From Postechiella sp039985655 (GTDB lineage: Bacteria; Bacteroidota; Bacteroidia; Flavobacteriales; Flavobacteriaceae): 64,000 bases of DNA. Positions 36,330 to 44,446 of the stretch are shown here, in pieces. Below the pieces are notes generated by a model. It was given only the letters and a program-made list of their open reading frames with translations. It ran no database searches and had not been told where the DNA came from. Numbering within the stretch: the first letter of the stretch is position 1; each line of letters starts with the position of its first letter. The stretch is from assembly GCA_039985655.1 (NCBI GenBank), contig JBDWSF010000003.1, positions 202,222-266,221 on the forward strand, given 5' to 3'. The position numbers were made by a program, and so were the translations under genes.

Positions 36330-37379
36330 ATGAAATTATCACATTTTGGTTTCGAATTACCAGAAGAGCTTTTAGCTGAATATCCATCAGAACATAGAGA
36401 TGAGGCTCGCTTAATGGTTTTAGACAGAAAAAAGCAAACCATAGAGCATAAGTCATTTAAAGATATTATAGATTATTTTGACGAAGATGATGTTATGATT
36501 CTTAATAACACCAAAGTATTCCCTGCAAGATTGTACGGTAATAAAGAAAAAACTGGTGCAAGAATCGAAGTGTTTTTATTAAGAGAGTTAAACGAAGAAC
36601 AACGCCTTTGGGATGTTTTAGTAGATCCAGCTCGTAAAATAAGAATAGGTAACAAATTATACTTTGGAGACGACGAAACATTAGTTGCCGAAGTTATTGA
36701 TAACACAACCTCAAGAGGACGTACATTACGTTTTCTATATGACGGTTCATATAAAGAATTCAGACAAAAATTAACAGATTTAGGAGAAACGCCATTACCT
36801 AAATATATAAAAAGAGACGTAGAGCCAGAAGACGAATCGCGTTACCAAACCATTTTCGCTAAAAACGAAGGTGCCGTAGCAGCTCCAACAGCAGGGATGC
36901 ATTTTTCTAGACACCTATTAAAACGTTTAGAAATTAAAGGTGTTAATTTTGCCGAAGTCACTTTACATGTAGGTTTAGGTACTTTCAATTCTGTAGAAGT
37001 AGAAGATTTATCTAAGCACAAAATGGATAGCGAAGAGCTGAAAATTGATGCAGAAGCTGTAGAAATCATAAATACAGGTTTAAAGACTAAAAGACGTATT
37101 TGTGCAGTTGGTACAACAGCAATGCGAGCTATCGAGAGTGCCGTATCATCAGGAGGTATGTTAAACGAAGCAGATGGTTGGACAAACAAATTTATTTTCC
37201 CTCCATACGAATTTAGCATTGCAAACTGTATGATTACTAACTTTCACACACCAAAATCGACACTTTTAATGATGGCATCAGCTTTCGCAGGTCACGATTT
37301 TGTTTTTAAAGCTTACGAAGAAGCAGTCAAAGAAGGCTATAAATTTTACAGTTACGGCGACGCGATGTTAATCATCTAA
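36330..37379 (+). CDS. queA: S-adenosylmethionine:tRNA ribosyltransferase-isomerase
   Basis: 349 residues. It transfers ribose from SAM to 7-aminomethyl-7-deazaguanine in tRNA, forming epoxyqueuosine. Diagnostic segments: FELPEELLAEYPSEHRDEARLMVLDR, LNNTKVFPARL, PTAGMHFSRHLL, LHVGLGTFNSVEVED and ITNFHTPKSTLLMMASAFAG. Family length is normal. It is followed by a good terminator. Confidence 0.95.
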   Translation: MKLSHFGFELPEELLAEYPSEHRDEARLMVLDRKKQTIEHKSFKDIIDYFDEDDVMILNNTKVFPARLYGNKEKTGARIEVFLLRELNEEQRLWDVLVDPARKIRIGNKLYFGDDETLVAEVIDNTTSRGRTLRFLYDGSYKEFRQKLTDLGETPLPKYIKRDVEPEDESRYQTIFAKNEGAVAAPTAGMHFSRHLLKRLEIKGVNFAEVTLHVGLGTFNSVEVEDLSKHKMDSEELKIDAEAVEIINTGLKTKRRICAVGTTAMRAIESAVSSGGMLNEADGWTNKFIFPPYEFSIANCMITNFHTPKSTLLMMASAFAGHDFVFKAYEEAVKEGYKFYSYGDAMLII

Positions 37380-37401
37380 TCAAGCCATTACAATATCTAA
37401 G

Positions 37402-37428
37402 AAGCCTCTATTATTTAGAGGCTTTTTC
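37402..37428 (+). terminator. Intrinsic terminator of queA
   Basis: A 9-bp stem AAGCCTCTA / TAGAGGCTT with loop TTATT and a following T-run, about 20 bases after the queA stop. Confidence 0.85.
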
Positions 37429-37460
37429 ATGTGCTGAATTTATTTCAGTATCTCATTTTG

Positions 37461-37564
37461 GGCATTCCCTAAAGGTCGGGCTTTCGGCAGTCGCTTTTTT
37501 GTGTTGCATAGGTGCAACAACACAAAAAGAGCTTCAACAAATGCCTCAATCCCTAATGCGGACG
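37461..37564 (-). repeat. Family I repeat element, copy B
   Basis: The reverse complement closely matches copy A at 2509-2612, including GCATTAGGGATTGAGGCA, the TTGTGTTG ... CAACACAA core hairpin and the CCGAAAGCCCGACC end. The closing hairpin is degenerate here (GGTCGGG...CCC). Confidence 0.8.
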
Positions 37565-37689
37565 TACTTGCTAGTTAATAGTCATAAGTTACGTCATTGA
37601 GGCACGAAGTAATACCTGTTCATTTTTAGTACAAAATTTTATTAAACCAATATAAGGTTCAGTTTGAAAAGATGATTTCTGTCACAGAT

Positions 37690-37721
37690 CTTCCGTCTTC
37701 AATCATTGGTCTTCCGTCTTC
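37690..37721 (+). repeat. Short direct repeat CTTCCGTCTTC
   Basis: Two copies 21 bases apart (37690-37700 and 37711-37721) in a pyrimidine-rich tract. Possibly simple-sequence slippage; no function is assigned. Confidence 0.5.
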
Positions 37722-37757
37722 TGCCTTTTTCTATACATCATTCTAAAAACCTTTCAC

Positions 37758-37765
37758 TATTTTTG
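37758..37765 (+). promoter_or_regulatory. rlmN: Promoter -7 box TATTTTTG of rlmN
   Basis: A TAnnTTTG match ending only 7 bases before the rlmN ATG at 37773. If used, it yields a transcript with almost no 5' leader. Confidence 0.4.
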
Positions 37766-37772
37766 CAGTCCA

Positions 37773-38813
37773 ATGGAGATTAAGAAAAAAGACATACGCG
37801 CACTAACCAAAGAACAATTACGAGAATTCTTTGTAAAAGAAGGCGATAAAGCCTTTCGAGGCAATCAAGTTTACGAATGGCTTTGGCAAAAAGCGGCACA
37901 TACTTTTGAAGATATGACGAATGTCTCGAAAGAAACGCGTCAAATGCTCGAAGACAATTTTGTGATTAATCACATAAAAGTCGATACCATGCAACGTAGT
38001 AGTGATGGCACGATTAAAAATGCCGTAAGGCTCCATGATAATTTAATAGTAGAATCTGTTTTAATACCAACATCAAGCCGAACAACAGCTTGTGTATCGA
38101 GTCAAGTAGGTTGTAGTTTAGACTGTAGGTTTTGTGCAACGTCTCGTTTAAAACGTATGCGAAATTTAAACCCAGACGAAATTTACGATCAAGTCGTTGC
38201 CATAGATAATGAAAGCAGACATTATCATAACCGTCCATTAAGTAATATTGTATTTATGGGTATGGGCGAACCTCTTATGAATTACAACAATGTTATAAAA
38301 GCGATCGATAAAATCACATCGCCAGAAGGTTTAGGCATGTCACCAAAACGGATTGTAGTATCTACTTCGGGGGTGCCAAAAATGATAAAGAAAATGGCAG
38401 ACGACGATGTTAAATTTAAACTCGCCGTTTCGCTCCATTCAGCAATCGACGAAGTTCGGACAACCATAATGCCTTTTAACGAAACATTTCCATTAGCCGA
38501 TTTACGAGAAGCATTGGTTTACTGGTACGAGAAAACGAAAAATAGAATAACCTATGAATATGTCGTTTGGAATGGTATAAACGACAAACGAAAAGATGTT
38601 GATGCCTTAGTTGCATTTTGCAAATTTGCACCAAGTAAAGTAAACATAATAGAATACAATCCTATTGACGATGGCGAGTTTCAACAAGCAAAGTCTGAAG
38701 TTATCGATATGTATAAGAATGTTTTAGAAGCCAATAATATAACCGTAACCATACGCCGAAGTCGAGGTAAAGATATCGATGCTGCCTGTGGGCAATTAGC
38801 AAACAAAAGTTAA
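37773..38813 (+). CDS. rlmN: 23S rRNA A2503 / tRNA A37 C2-methyltransferase RlmN
   Basis: 346 residues. A radical SAM enzyme that methylates C2 of A2503 in 23S rRNA and A37 of some tRNAs. The iron-sulfur cluster motif C114-x3-C118-x2-C121 (GCSLDCRFCATS) is intact, and the catalytic C-terminal Cys is at residue 339 (DAACGQL). Other family segments are FMGMGEPLMNYNNV, STSGVPKMI, AVSLHSA and TIRRSRGKDIDAACGQ. The RlmN/Cfr distinction favours RlmN from the conserved N-terminal helix (FRGNQVYEWLW) and the synteny-neutral context. Confidence 0.95.
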   Translation: MEIKKKDIRALTKEQLREFFVKEGDKAFRGNQVYEWLWQKAAHTFEDMTNVSKETRQMLEDNFVINHIKVDTMQRSSDGTIKNAVRLHDNLIVESVLIPTSSRTTACVSSQVGCSLDCRFCATSRLKRMRNLNPDEIYDQVVAIDNESRHYHNRPLSNIVFMGMGEPLMNYNNVIKAIDKITSPEGLGMSPKRIVVSTSGVPKMIKKMADDDVKFKLAVSLHSAIDEVRTTIMPFNETFPLADLREALVYWYEKTKNRITYEYVVWNGINDKRKDVDALVAFCKFAPSKVNIIEYNPIDDGEFQQAKSEVIDMYKNVLEANNITVTIRRSRGKDIDAACGQLANKS

Positions 38814-38819
38814 GTTTTT

Positions 38820-38887
38820 TGTCATTCTCGCGAAGGTGGGAATCTATTATTAAATAGAGATAATTTTTAATAGATTGTACTTGAAAT
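38820..38887. repeat. Palindromic intergenic repeat after rlmN
   Basis: It starts GTCATTCTCGCGAAGGTGGG, a repeat type common in many genomes. AATCTATT and AATAGATT form the arms of a larger hairpin. It sits just upstream of the next gene's promoter box. Confidence 0.5.
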
Positions 38888-38889
38888 AG

Positions 38890-38897
38890 TATATTTG
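38890..38897 (+). promoter_or_regulatory. Promoter -7 box TATATTTG
   Basis: A TAnnTTTG match 20 bases upstream of the TTG start of the polyprenyl synthetase. Confidence 0.4.
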
Positions 38898-38917
38898 AAT
38901 TTCTTTAAGCGAACCAT

Positions 38918-39895
38918 TTGAAAATAGTAGAACAAATAAAACATCCTATAGCTTACGAAATGGATCTTTTCGAACAAAAGTTCCAGCTTTCTATGTCTAG
39001 TAAAGTGGCGTTGTTAAACAGAATCACGCATTATATCGTTAACCGAAAAGGAAAGCAAATGCGCCCTATGTTTGTTTTCTTAGTTGCCAAAATGGTATCA
39101 AATGGAGAAGTAAATGAACGAACTTATAGAGGCGCTTCAGTTATAGAATTAATACATACAGCGACTTTAGTCCATGATGATGTGGTGGACGATAGTAACC
39201 AACGTCGTGGGTTTTTCTCTGTAAATGCACTTTGGAAAAACAAAATTGCCGTTTTAATTGGTGATTTTTTATTATCAAAAGGGCTGTTGCTGTCTATTGA
39301 TAATGGCGATTTCGATTTACTAAAAATCATATCCATTGCCGTTCGCGAAATGAGTGAAGGCGAATTACTTCAAATTGAAAAGGCACGTAAATTAGATATT
39401 ACAGAGGTTATTTATCACGAAATTATCCGCCAAAAAACAGCAACATTAATAGCGGCGTGTTGTAGTTTAGGAGCAGCATCTGTTAAACCCGAATCTGAAC
39501 ATGTAGAAGCAATGCGGAAGTTTGGTGAGCTTATAGGTATGGCTTTTCAAATTAAAGACGATTTGTTTGATTATGGCGATACACAAATAGGGAAACCAAC
39601 AGGTATCGATATAAAAGAACAAAAAATGACTTTGCCATTAATTTATGTGTTGAATCATGCTTCGAAAAAAGATAAAAAATGGTTAATAAACTCTATTAAA
39701 AACCATAATAAAGATACCAAGCGGGTTAAAGCCGTTATTGCTTTTGTAAAAACCAATGGTGGTTTAGATTATGCCATTTCTAAAATGAAACAGTTTCAAG
39801 AAGAAGCCTTGGAAATACTTAATACCTATCCCGAATCTGTATATAAAAATTCACTTGAACTTATGGTGAATTATGTGATTGATAGAAAGAAGTAA
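38918..39895 (+). CDS. Polyprenyl diphosphate synthase (quinone side chain)
   Basis: 325 residues from a TTG start. Homologues begin with the same MKIVEQIKxPI segment, so the TTG is more likely than the ATG 42 bases later. A trans-isoprenyl synthase with both aspartate-rich motifs: HDDVVDD (first) and KDDLFDY (second), plus GKQMRPMFVFL and RQKTATLIAACC. It elongates a prenyl diphosphate for the menaquinone tail; the flavobacterial quinone is usually MK-6, but chain length cannot be read reliably here. A palindromic spacer separates it from rlmN. Confidence 0.88.
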   Translation: MKIVEQIKHPIAYEMDLFEQKFQLSMSSKVALLNRITHYIVNRKGKQMRPMFVFLVAKMVSNGEVNERTYRGASVIELIHTATLVHDDVVDDSNQRRGFFSVNALWKNKIAVLIGDFLLSKGLLLSIDNGDFDLLKIISIAVREMSEGELLQIEKARKLDITEVIYHEIIRQKTATLIAACCSLGAASVKPESEHVEAMRKFGELIGMAFQIKDDLFDYGDTQIGKPTGIDIKEQKMTLPLIYVLNHASKKDKKWLINSIKNHNKDTKRVKAVIAFVKTNGGLDYAISKMKQFQEEALEILNTYPESVYKNSLELMVNYVIDRKK

Positions 39896-39952
39896 TATAA
39901 GCTTGTTGTTTTTGGTTTTATCGAGGTTTTAAATTTTTCGTATAAAACGATT

Positions 39953-40014
39953 TGTCACTTCGAGTGATTTCGACTTTTTTCGGAATTGTATCGAGAAGAA
40001 GTCTTGAAATCTGA
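39953..40014. repeat. Family IV repeat, CACTTCGAGTGATTTCGAC type, copy 1
   Basis: It contains GTCACTTCGAGTGATTTCGAC (39954 on) followed by TATCGAGAAGAAG. It matches copy 2 at 49988-50056, where the ATTTCGAC/GTCGAAAT stem is intact. Confidence 0.6.
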
Positions 40015-40094
40015 TTTTTAGATAGGAATTTAACTCTTCTGTATTTGATGATTTTTATTCAAAAGTCATATCAAAATAATTAAATTCGTTTCAG

Positions 40095-40125
40095 GTTCTT
40101 TTATATTTCAATATAAAAATAGAAC
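40095..40125. promoter_or_regulatory. Inverted repeat upstream of the sigma-factor operon
   Basis: GTTC + TTTTATATT, loop TC, AATATAAAA + (ATA) GAAC. It is a long AT-rich hairpin or operator-like dyad about 50 bases before the sigma gene. No T-run follows, so it is not an obvious terminator. A regulatory role is inferred only from position. Confidence 0.35.
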
Positions 40126-40175
40126 TCAGACAACCATTTCAATACATTTCACGTCTTTATAAATAGAAGGTCTAA

Positions 40176-40751
40176 ATGAAATCATTTTTGAAAGTTATTC
40201 AACTCCATAAAAACGAGTCTTTATTAATAAAAAAAGCGATTAAAAACAATCGTGAGGCTCAACAGGTGTTGTATGATTTGCATGCACCCAAAATGTTAAG
40301 CGTTTGTAGATATTATATTAAAGATTTACAACATGCAGAAGAGGCTATGTTAAACGGTTTTTTTAAAGTGTTTTCTAATTTGAAAAGCTTTAAAAACGAA
40401 GGGAGTTTCGAAGGTTGGATACGTCGTATCATGGTAAGAGAGTCTATTTCGTTTTTAAGAACTCAAAAGCAAATTGAGTTTCCAATAGATGACATTAATT
40501 ATAAAACAGAATTTACCAATAACATTAAAACCAATATTGAGGTTGCAGAAATACAACAGCTTATTGATGCATTGCCCGAAGGTTATAAAATGGTGTTTGT
40601 TATGTTTGCGATAGAGGGGTATAAGCATTATGAAATTGCCGAAATACTCAATATTTCTGAAGGGACTTCAAAATCACAATTATTTAAAGCACGTAAAATG
40701 CTTCAAGGGAAAATTAAAAAATTAAATAATACAAGCTATGGCACCAATTAA
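40176..40751 (+). CDS. ECF-type RNA polymerase sigma factor
   Basis: 191 residues. Region 2 is recognisable as YDLHAPKMLSVCRYYIKDLQHAEEAMLNGFFKVFSNLKSF (the 'DAEDVLQETF'-like helix is degenerate). Region 4 is LPEGYKMVFVMFAIEGYKHYEIAEILNISEGTSKSQLFKARKML. It is the first gene of a three-gene set and overlaps the next by 14 bases, indicating coupled translation with its probable regulator. There is no FecR or SusC neighbour, so it probably responds to envelope conditions, not nutrients. Confidence 0.88.
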   Translation: MKSFLKVIQLHKNESLLIKKAIKNNREAQQVLYDLHAPKMLSVCRYYIKDLQHAEEAMLNGFFKVFSNLKSFKNEGSFEGWIRRIMVRESISFLRTQKQIEFPIDDINYKTEFTNNIKTNIEVAEIQQLIDALPEGYKMVFVMFAIEGYKHYEIAEILNISEGTSKSQLFKARKMLQGKIKKLNNTSYGTN

Positions 40752-41502
40752 GTTTGAAGAAAATATAAAGAAAAAGCTTGAGAATAGAGTCATTGAACCT
40801 TCAGTAGGTGCTTGGAACACACTTTCTGATCGTTTAGAGACTGAAAATAAAAAGAGAACTATAAAATCTTTTTGGTGGTTAAGTATTGCCGCAAGTATTG
40901 TTGGAGTTTTATTTATTACAACTCAGTTTCTTAGTAACAATTCAGATGGAGATCATATTCAAGATATTGTAATAGAACCAGAAATAAAGAAAACTGAAGT
41001 TAAAGAGATTGTTGTTCAAGAAAATATTACAAATGAAAGGAAGATTACACTTAAAAAATCTTCAGAAAGTACGCATTCAAATAAAGTAATCGAAACTCCA
41101 ATATTAAGAAAAGATATTAAAGTTGCAAAATATGATGCTGTTGCTAAACAAGACGTTGAAACTCAATTAAAAAAAGAAAGGATTGAAAAAACGCGTGTTG
41201 TAACCCCAAGCGCTTTAACTTTTGAAGAACAGAAAATACAAGAAGTCGCAGCCCAAATTAATGCGTTAGATGAATCCAAAAATTTGGTTACTGACCAATC
41301 CATTGAAGCTTTATTACAAAAAGCCCAAAGAGAAATAGCTTTAGAGAAACTATATAATGATTCGACACGTATAGTCGATGCTAAGCTATTATTAGAAAGT
41401 GTTGAACAAGATTTAGACGAATCGTTTAGAAACAAAGTTTTTGAAGCCTTAAAAGCAAATTACAATAAAGTCAAAACAGCTGTAGCGCAACGAAATGATT
41501 AG
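40738..41502 (+). CDS. Putative single-pass anti-sigma / envelope stress protein
   Basis: 254 residues. An N-terminal cytoplasmic part (FEENIKKKLENRVIEPSVGAWNTLSDRLE) is typical of flavobacterial proteins encoded right after ECF sigma genes. One transmembrane helix spans about residues 44-65 (FWWLSIAASIVGVLFITTQFL). A long charged, probably coiled-coil periplasmic part follows. No zinc-binding anti-sigma motif is visible, so the anti-sigma role rests on gene order, topology and the 14-base overlap with the sigma gene. Confidence 0.65.
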   Translation: MAPIKFEENIKKKLENRVIEPSVGAWNTLSDRLETENKKRTIKSFWWLSIAASIVGVLFITTQFLSNNSDGDHIQDIVIEPEIKKTEVKEIVVQENITNERKITLKKSSESTHSNKVIETPILRKDIKVAKYDAVAKQDVETQLKKERIEKTRVVTPSALTFEEQKIQEVAAQINALDESKNLVTDQSIEALLQKAQREIALEKLYNDSTRIVDAKLLLESVEQDLDESFRNKVFEALKANYNKVKTAVAQRND

Positions 41503-41589
41503 TTAATGCCTCGCATTTTTTTATAATTCTCGTTGTACATAGTTAAGAATTTCATCATCAAAATCAAATCAATTAATAAACGAACAGTT

Positions 41590-42660
41590 ATGCAAACAAT
41601 TACTAAGTGTTTAGTACTCATCGTACTTTTTTTAAGTGTACAATTAATCAATGCACAAGACTCAATTTCCAAGATTAATAATAAAGAAAAGATTGAATCT
41701 TTAGAAAAAATCAGGATTCAGGAACGAAATCTTTTAAAGATAGAAGTAGAGGTTATAAATAAAAGGTTAGAAAAAGGGGAGATTACAGAGAAAGATGCGG
41801 AAGATTTAAAAATGAAAGTCGCTAAAAAACATGCTTTGAATATTGAAAACCGTATTGCTATTATAGAAAATAAAGCATCTTTTCAAAGTAGAAACCCAGA
41901 TAGAACTTCATTTGATGAGAATGAAATGGTATTTAGAATAGGTGGAAGTGAAGGCGGTGATTCTAACTTTGTATATTTTGGAAAACAAGAGGATGATAAA
42001 CCCAAAAACAGAAAATATGATAGGCGAACATCCAGCGATTTTGTTTTAGCTTTTGGGCTAAATAACGCTATTGTAGATGATGAAAGTTTAGACGATTCGC
42101 CATATAAATTTGGAGGTTCGCGTTTTCTTGAGTTAGGTTGGGCGTGGAAAACTCGAGTGTTAAAAAACTCAAACTTTATACGGTTTAAGTATGGGTATTC
42201 GTTTCAAATAAATGGATTGAAACCTATTGATAATCAGTATTTTGTTAAGCAAGGTGATCAAACTTTATTAGAAGAATTTCCTGAAGACCTTAATAAATCA
42301 AAATTATCGATTACTAATTTAGTATTTCCTGTTCATTTTGAATTTGGACCTTCTAAAAAAATAGAAAGAGATACCTATTTCAGGTATTCGACGCATAATA
42401 AATTTAAAATAGGCGTTGGAGGCTATGCTGGTTTTAATATCGGTTCGCGACAAAAACTTAAATATGAGCTAAACGGAGAAAACATAAAAGACAAACAAAA
42501 AAGAAGCTTTAACACAACGAATTTAGTGTACGGTTTAAGTTCATATATTGCTTTGGGTAATACAGCACTTTACGTTAAATACGATTTGTCTCCTATTTTT
42601 AAAGATCAATTTGTTGATCAAAATAATATTTCTGTTGGTGTTCGCTTTGATATGAATTGA
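41590..42660 (+). CDS. Predicted outer membrane beta-barrel protein
   Basis: 356 residues from the ATG at 41590 (a TTG further upstream gives no signal peptide at its start). Signal peptide MQTITKCLVLIVLFLSVQLINAQ. Residues about 25-75 form a charged coiled coil (ERNLLKIEVEVINKRLEKGEI). The remainder is rich in alternating strands (FVLAFGLNNAIVDDES, FRFKYGYSFQINGLK, FKIGVGGYAGFNIGS, LYVKYDLSPIF) and ends NISVGVRFDMN, a terminal barrel strand. Probably the effector or sensor of the sigma/anti-sigma pair upstream. The family is not recognised with certainty. Confidence 0.65.
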   Translation: MQTITKCLVLIVLFLSVQLINAQDSISKINNKEKIESLEKIRIQERNLLKIEVEVINKRLEKGEITEKDAEDLKMKVAKKHALNIENRIAIIENKASFQSRNPDRTSFDENEMVFRIGGSEGGDSNFVYFGKQEDDKPKNRKYDRRTSSDFVLAFGLNNAIVDDESLDDSPYKFGGSRFLELGWAWKTRVLKNSNFIRFKYGYSFQINGLKPIDNQYFVKQGDQTLLEEFPEDLNKSKLSITNLVFPVHFEFGPSKKIERDTYFRYSTHNKFKIGVGGYAGFNIGSRQKLKYELNGENIKDKQKRSFNTTNLVYGLSSYIALGNTALYVKYDLSPIFKDQFVDQNNISVGVRFDMN

Positions 42661-42667
42661 AGCTATG

Positions 42668-42709
42668 AAAAACGACCATCAGTTAAATTTTAACTCATGG
42701 TCGTTTTTT
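42668..42709 (+). terminator. Intrinsic terminator ending the sigma operon
   Basis: A 12-bp stem AAAAACGACCAT / ATGGTCGTTTTT with an inner palindrome AGTTAAA-T-TTTAACT, starting 8 bases after the stop. It is likely bidirectional, because a converging gene ends 50 bases away. Confidence 0.85.
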
Positions 42710-42760
42710 ATCTTAATTAAAATAGTATCTCGATTTGTTTAGACTTGCTAAATGACGAAA

Positions 42761-43618
42761 TTAATTACCATCACAAATAAAATTTGGTGGTGTCCAAATG
42801 ATGCTACTTAGATCCAATAGGTCAAAAGGATATACAAAATCGTCTTCTACATCATAACCAAGTCGACCAATAATGTCTCCTTCGCAATTATAAACAGAAA
42901 AGACACTGTTACATGTAGCGCAACAGTTTCCAAAGATGAAAAGTGTATTCTCTTCGTATTCAACTTGAGAAATATAAATATCACCTTCTTGGAATCCTCG
43001 ATATTTTTGAGTGTCTTCTATTAATGTTTTCAGCCAATCTAAATCCTCTATAGGGTCAGAAACTGAGCAGGTGTTATTTATCCATTCAAAATCTGAAATT
43101 CCAATACCTATAGTGCAATCATCTTGACAACCATGTGGGTAATAATTACAAGCTTCAATAATATCGCTGTTATCCACACTAAAATAAATCGTGTTTTTGC
43201 TAGAATCTACATTAAGGTAGTCTTTAAGGCATAATGTATATAGTTCGTCAACGGTTAATGATTGTGCTCCGTTATCGTGAGTATTTAAATTGTCGAAATC
43301 TTCATAATATGTTTCGGTTATAATTCTATTTTCCCAAGTTGTATATTGACCGTTATCATCGTATATGCTATAAGCTTCGTAAGTTCTAGAAATTACGATG
43401 CCATCTTTAACAGTAATTGTGGTTTGACTTCCAAAACCAAAAACAGACCCAAATTTCACTTCGTATTTATAAGAGGTACCATTAGATTGTTTTAAATTTT
43501 GCCAGGCTTTTAAACTGTTATCGTATTCTAGATTATTAATTAGTGATTCATTATTAGAACAACAAAACAGATTTGTTAAAAGAACTATTGTAAAGACTTT
43601 TAAGACTATTGATTTCAT
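42761..43618 (-). CDS. Cys-rich hypothetical lipoprotein
   Basis: 285 residues. The signal MKSIVLKVFTIVLLTNLFCC has a lipobox Cys at about 19-20. The mature part has many paired Cys (ACNYYPHGCQDDC, NTCS, GNCCATCNSVFSVYNC, FICDG), suggesting disulphides. The segment LDWLKTLIEDTQKYRGFQEGD...YEENTLFIFGNCCATCNSVFSVYNCEGDIIGRLG resembles the small DUF6970-like module of Bacteroidota lipoproteins, but I am not certain. Function unknown. It converges on the preceding operon. Confidence 0.6.
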   Translation of the reverse strand: MKSIVLKVFTIVLLTNLFCCSNNESLINNLEYDNSLKAWQNLKQSNGTSYKYEVKFGSVFGFGSQTTITVKDGIVISRTYEAYSIYDDNGQYTTWENRIITETYYEDFDNLNTHDNGAQSLTVDELYTLCLKDYLNVDSSKNTIYFSVDNSDIIEACNYYPHGCQDDCTIGIGISDFEWINNTCSVSDPIEDLDWLKTLIEDTQKYRGFQEGDIYISQVEYEENTLFIFGNCCATCNSVFSVYNCEGDIIGRLGYDVEDDFVYPFDLLDLSSIIWTPPNFICDGN

Positions 43619-43704
43619 GATTGTTTTAGATTATGTAGGATACATATATTAGATACTAAACGTAAGAAAAGGTTGCGTATGAAATTAACATTCTTTTAAG
43701 TCTT

Positions 43705-44364
43705 TTATTTATGCATCTCATAATAATCCAAAACATGTTTCGGGATTTCTACATCATCTTTTAATAAATGATCACTAACAGGAAACTCTGCAATTTGTTT
43801 TATAGGGACAACACCTGCCCAGATTGGTAAGTCTAAATCTGCTTTTTCGTCAAGAACACCAACATCTCTAACTTTTGCAGAGGCGGTTTCAATAGTTAAT
43901 TCAACAACTAAAGTGCCATTAAATTCTTTGTCATTCATGTCGCGTAAGCTATCCCATCTTTCAGGAATCATTTGGTCTACAACACATTTTAATGCTTTTT
44001 CTTTTAATATAGGTTCATCAATTTGAATCGCATTCCCAAAAATGGTAGCCGATCTGTAATTTACAGAATGGTGAAAACCCGAACGTGCTAAAATCAATCC
44101 ATCTAAATGCATCACAGTCATACTGGCTTGTTTATTCTCTAACAAAGCCAATAGCATTCTGTTTTTTTTAGAACCGTGTAAATATATTTTATCTTCAATT
44201 CTGCCATAAGCCATGGGAATGGTAATCGCGTTTTTGTTAAAAGCGTAGCTCACATAACCCACAAATCCTGCATCAAGAATGGTGTTTATTTGTTCAATAT
44301 TGTAAGTGCCTCTACTAGCGCCTCGTTTTACTTTATTTAATTCGGATGTTTGGTATGCTTTCAT
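43705..44364 (-). CDS. Pyridoxamine 5'-phosphate oxidase family protein (FMN-binding split barrel)
   Basis: 219 residues of the Pyridox_ox_2 type (PF12900): KRGASRGTYNIEQINTILDAGFVGYVSYAFNKNAITIPMAYGRIEDKIYLHGSKKNRML (residues 13-71) and SGFHHSVNYRSATIFG. Such proteins bind FMN or PLP and lack proof of PNP oxidase activity. It is transcribed divergently from a MocR regulator with an 82-base shared control region. That arrangement is frequent and suggests control by PLP level or a related ligand. Cytoplasmic. Confidence 0.82.
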   Translation of the reverse strand: MKAYQTSELNKVKRGASRGTYNIEQINTILDAGFVGYVSYAFNKNAITIPMAYGRIEDKIYLHGSKKNRMLLALLENKQASMTVMHLDGLILARSGFHHSVNYRSATIFGNAIQIDEPILKEKALKCVVDQMIPERWDSLRDMNDKEFNGTLVVELTIETASAKVRDVGVLDEKADLDLPIWAGVVPIKQIAEFPVSDHLLKDDVEIPKHVLDYYEMHK

Positions 44365-44415
44365 TTTAAATTGTTTTATACTGTAAAAATAATAACTTAG
44401 TGGATTGTTAGTTTC

Positions 44416-44446
44416 GTCCAGATTTAACTTTTTAAATAGTCCAGAT
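44416..44446. promoter_or_regulatory. Candidate MocR operator: direct repeat GTCCAGAT
   Basis: GTCCAGAT occurs at 44416-44423 and 44439-44446, 23 bases apart (about two helical turns), in the divergent control region and just before the MocR ATG. MocR/PdxR regulators bind direct repeats, so this is a plausible autoregulatory site; the assignment is inference. Confidence 0.4.

Larger units (their letters stand above)
37380..37772. other. Repeat-filled spacer between queA and rlmN
   Basis: 393 bases with no gene. In order it holds the queA terminator, a half REP-like palindrome (37431-37455), family I repeat copy B (37461-37564), a pyrimidine-rich direct repeat (37690-37721) and the rlmN promoter box. 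Confidence 0.7.

Noticed and set aside
35906..36442. 178-codon minus-strand frame
   Set aside because: It is antisense to the ends of aroA and queA, both well-supported genes.
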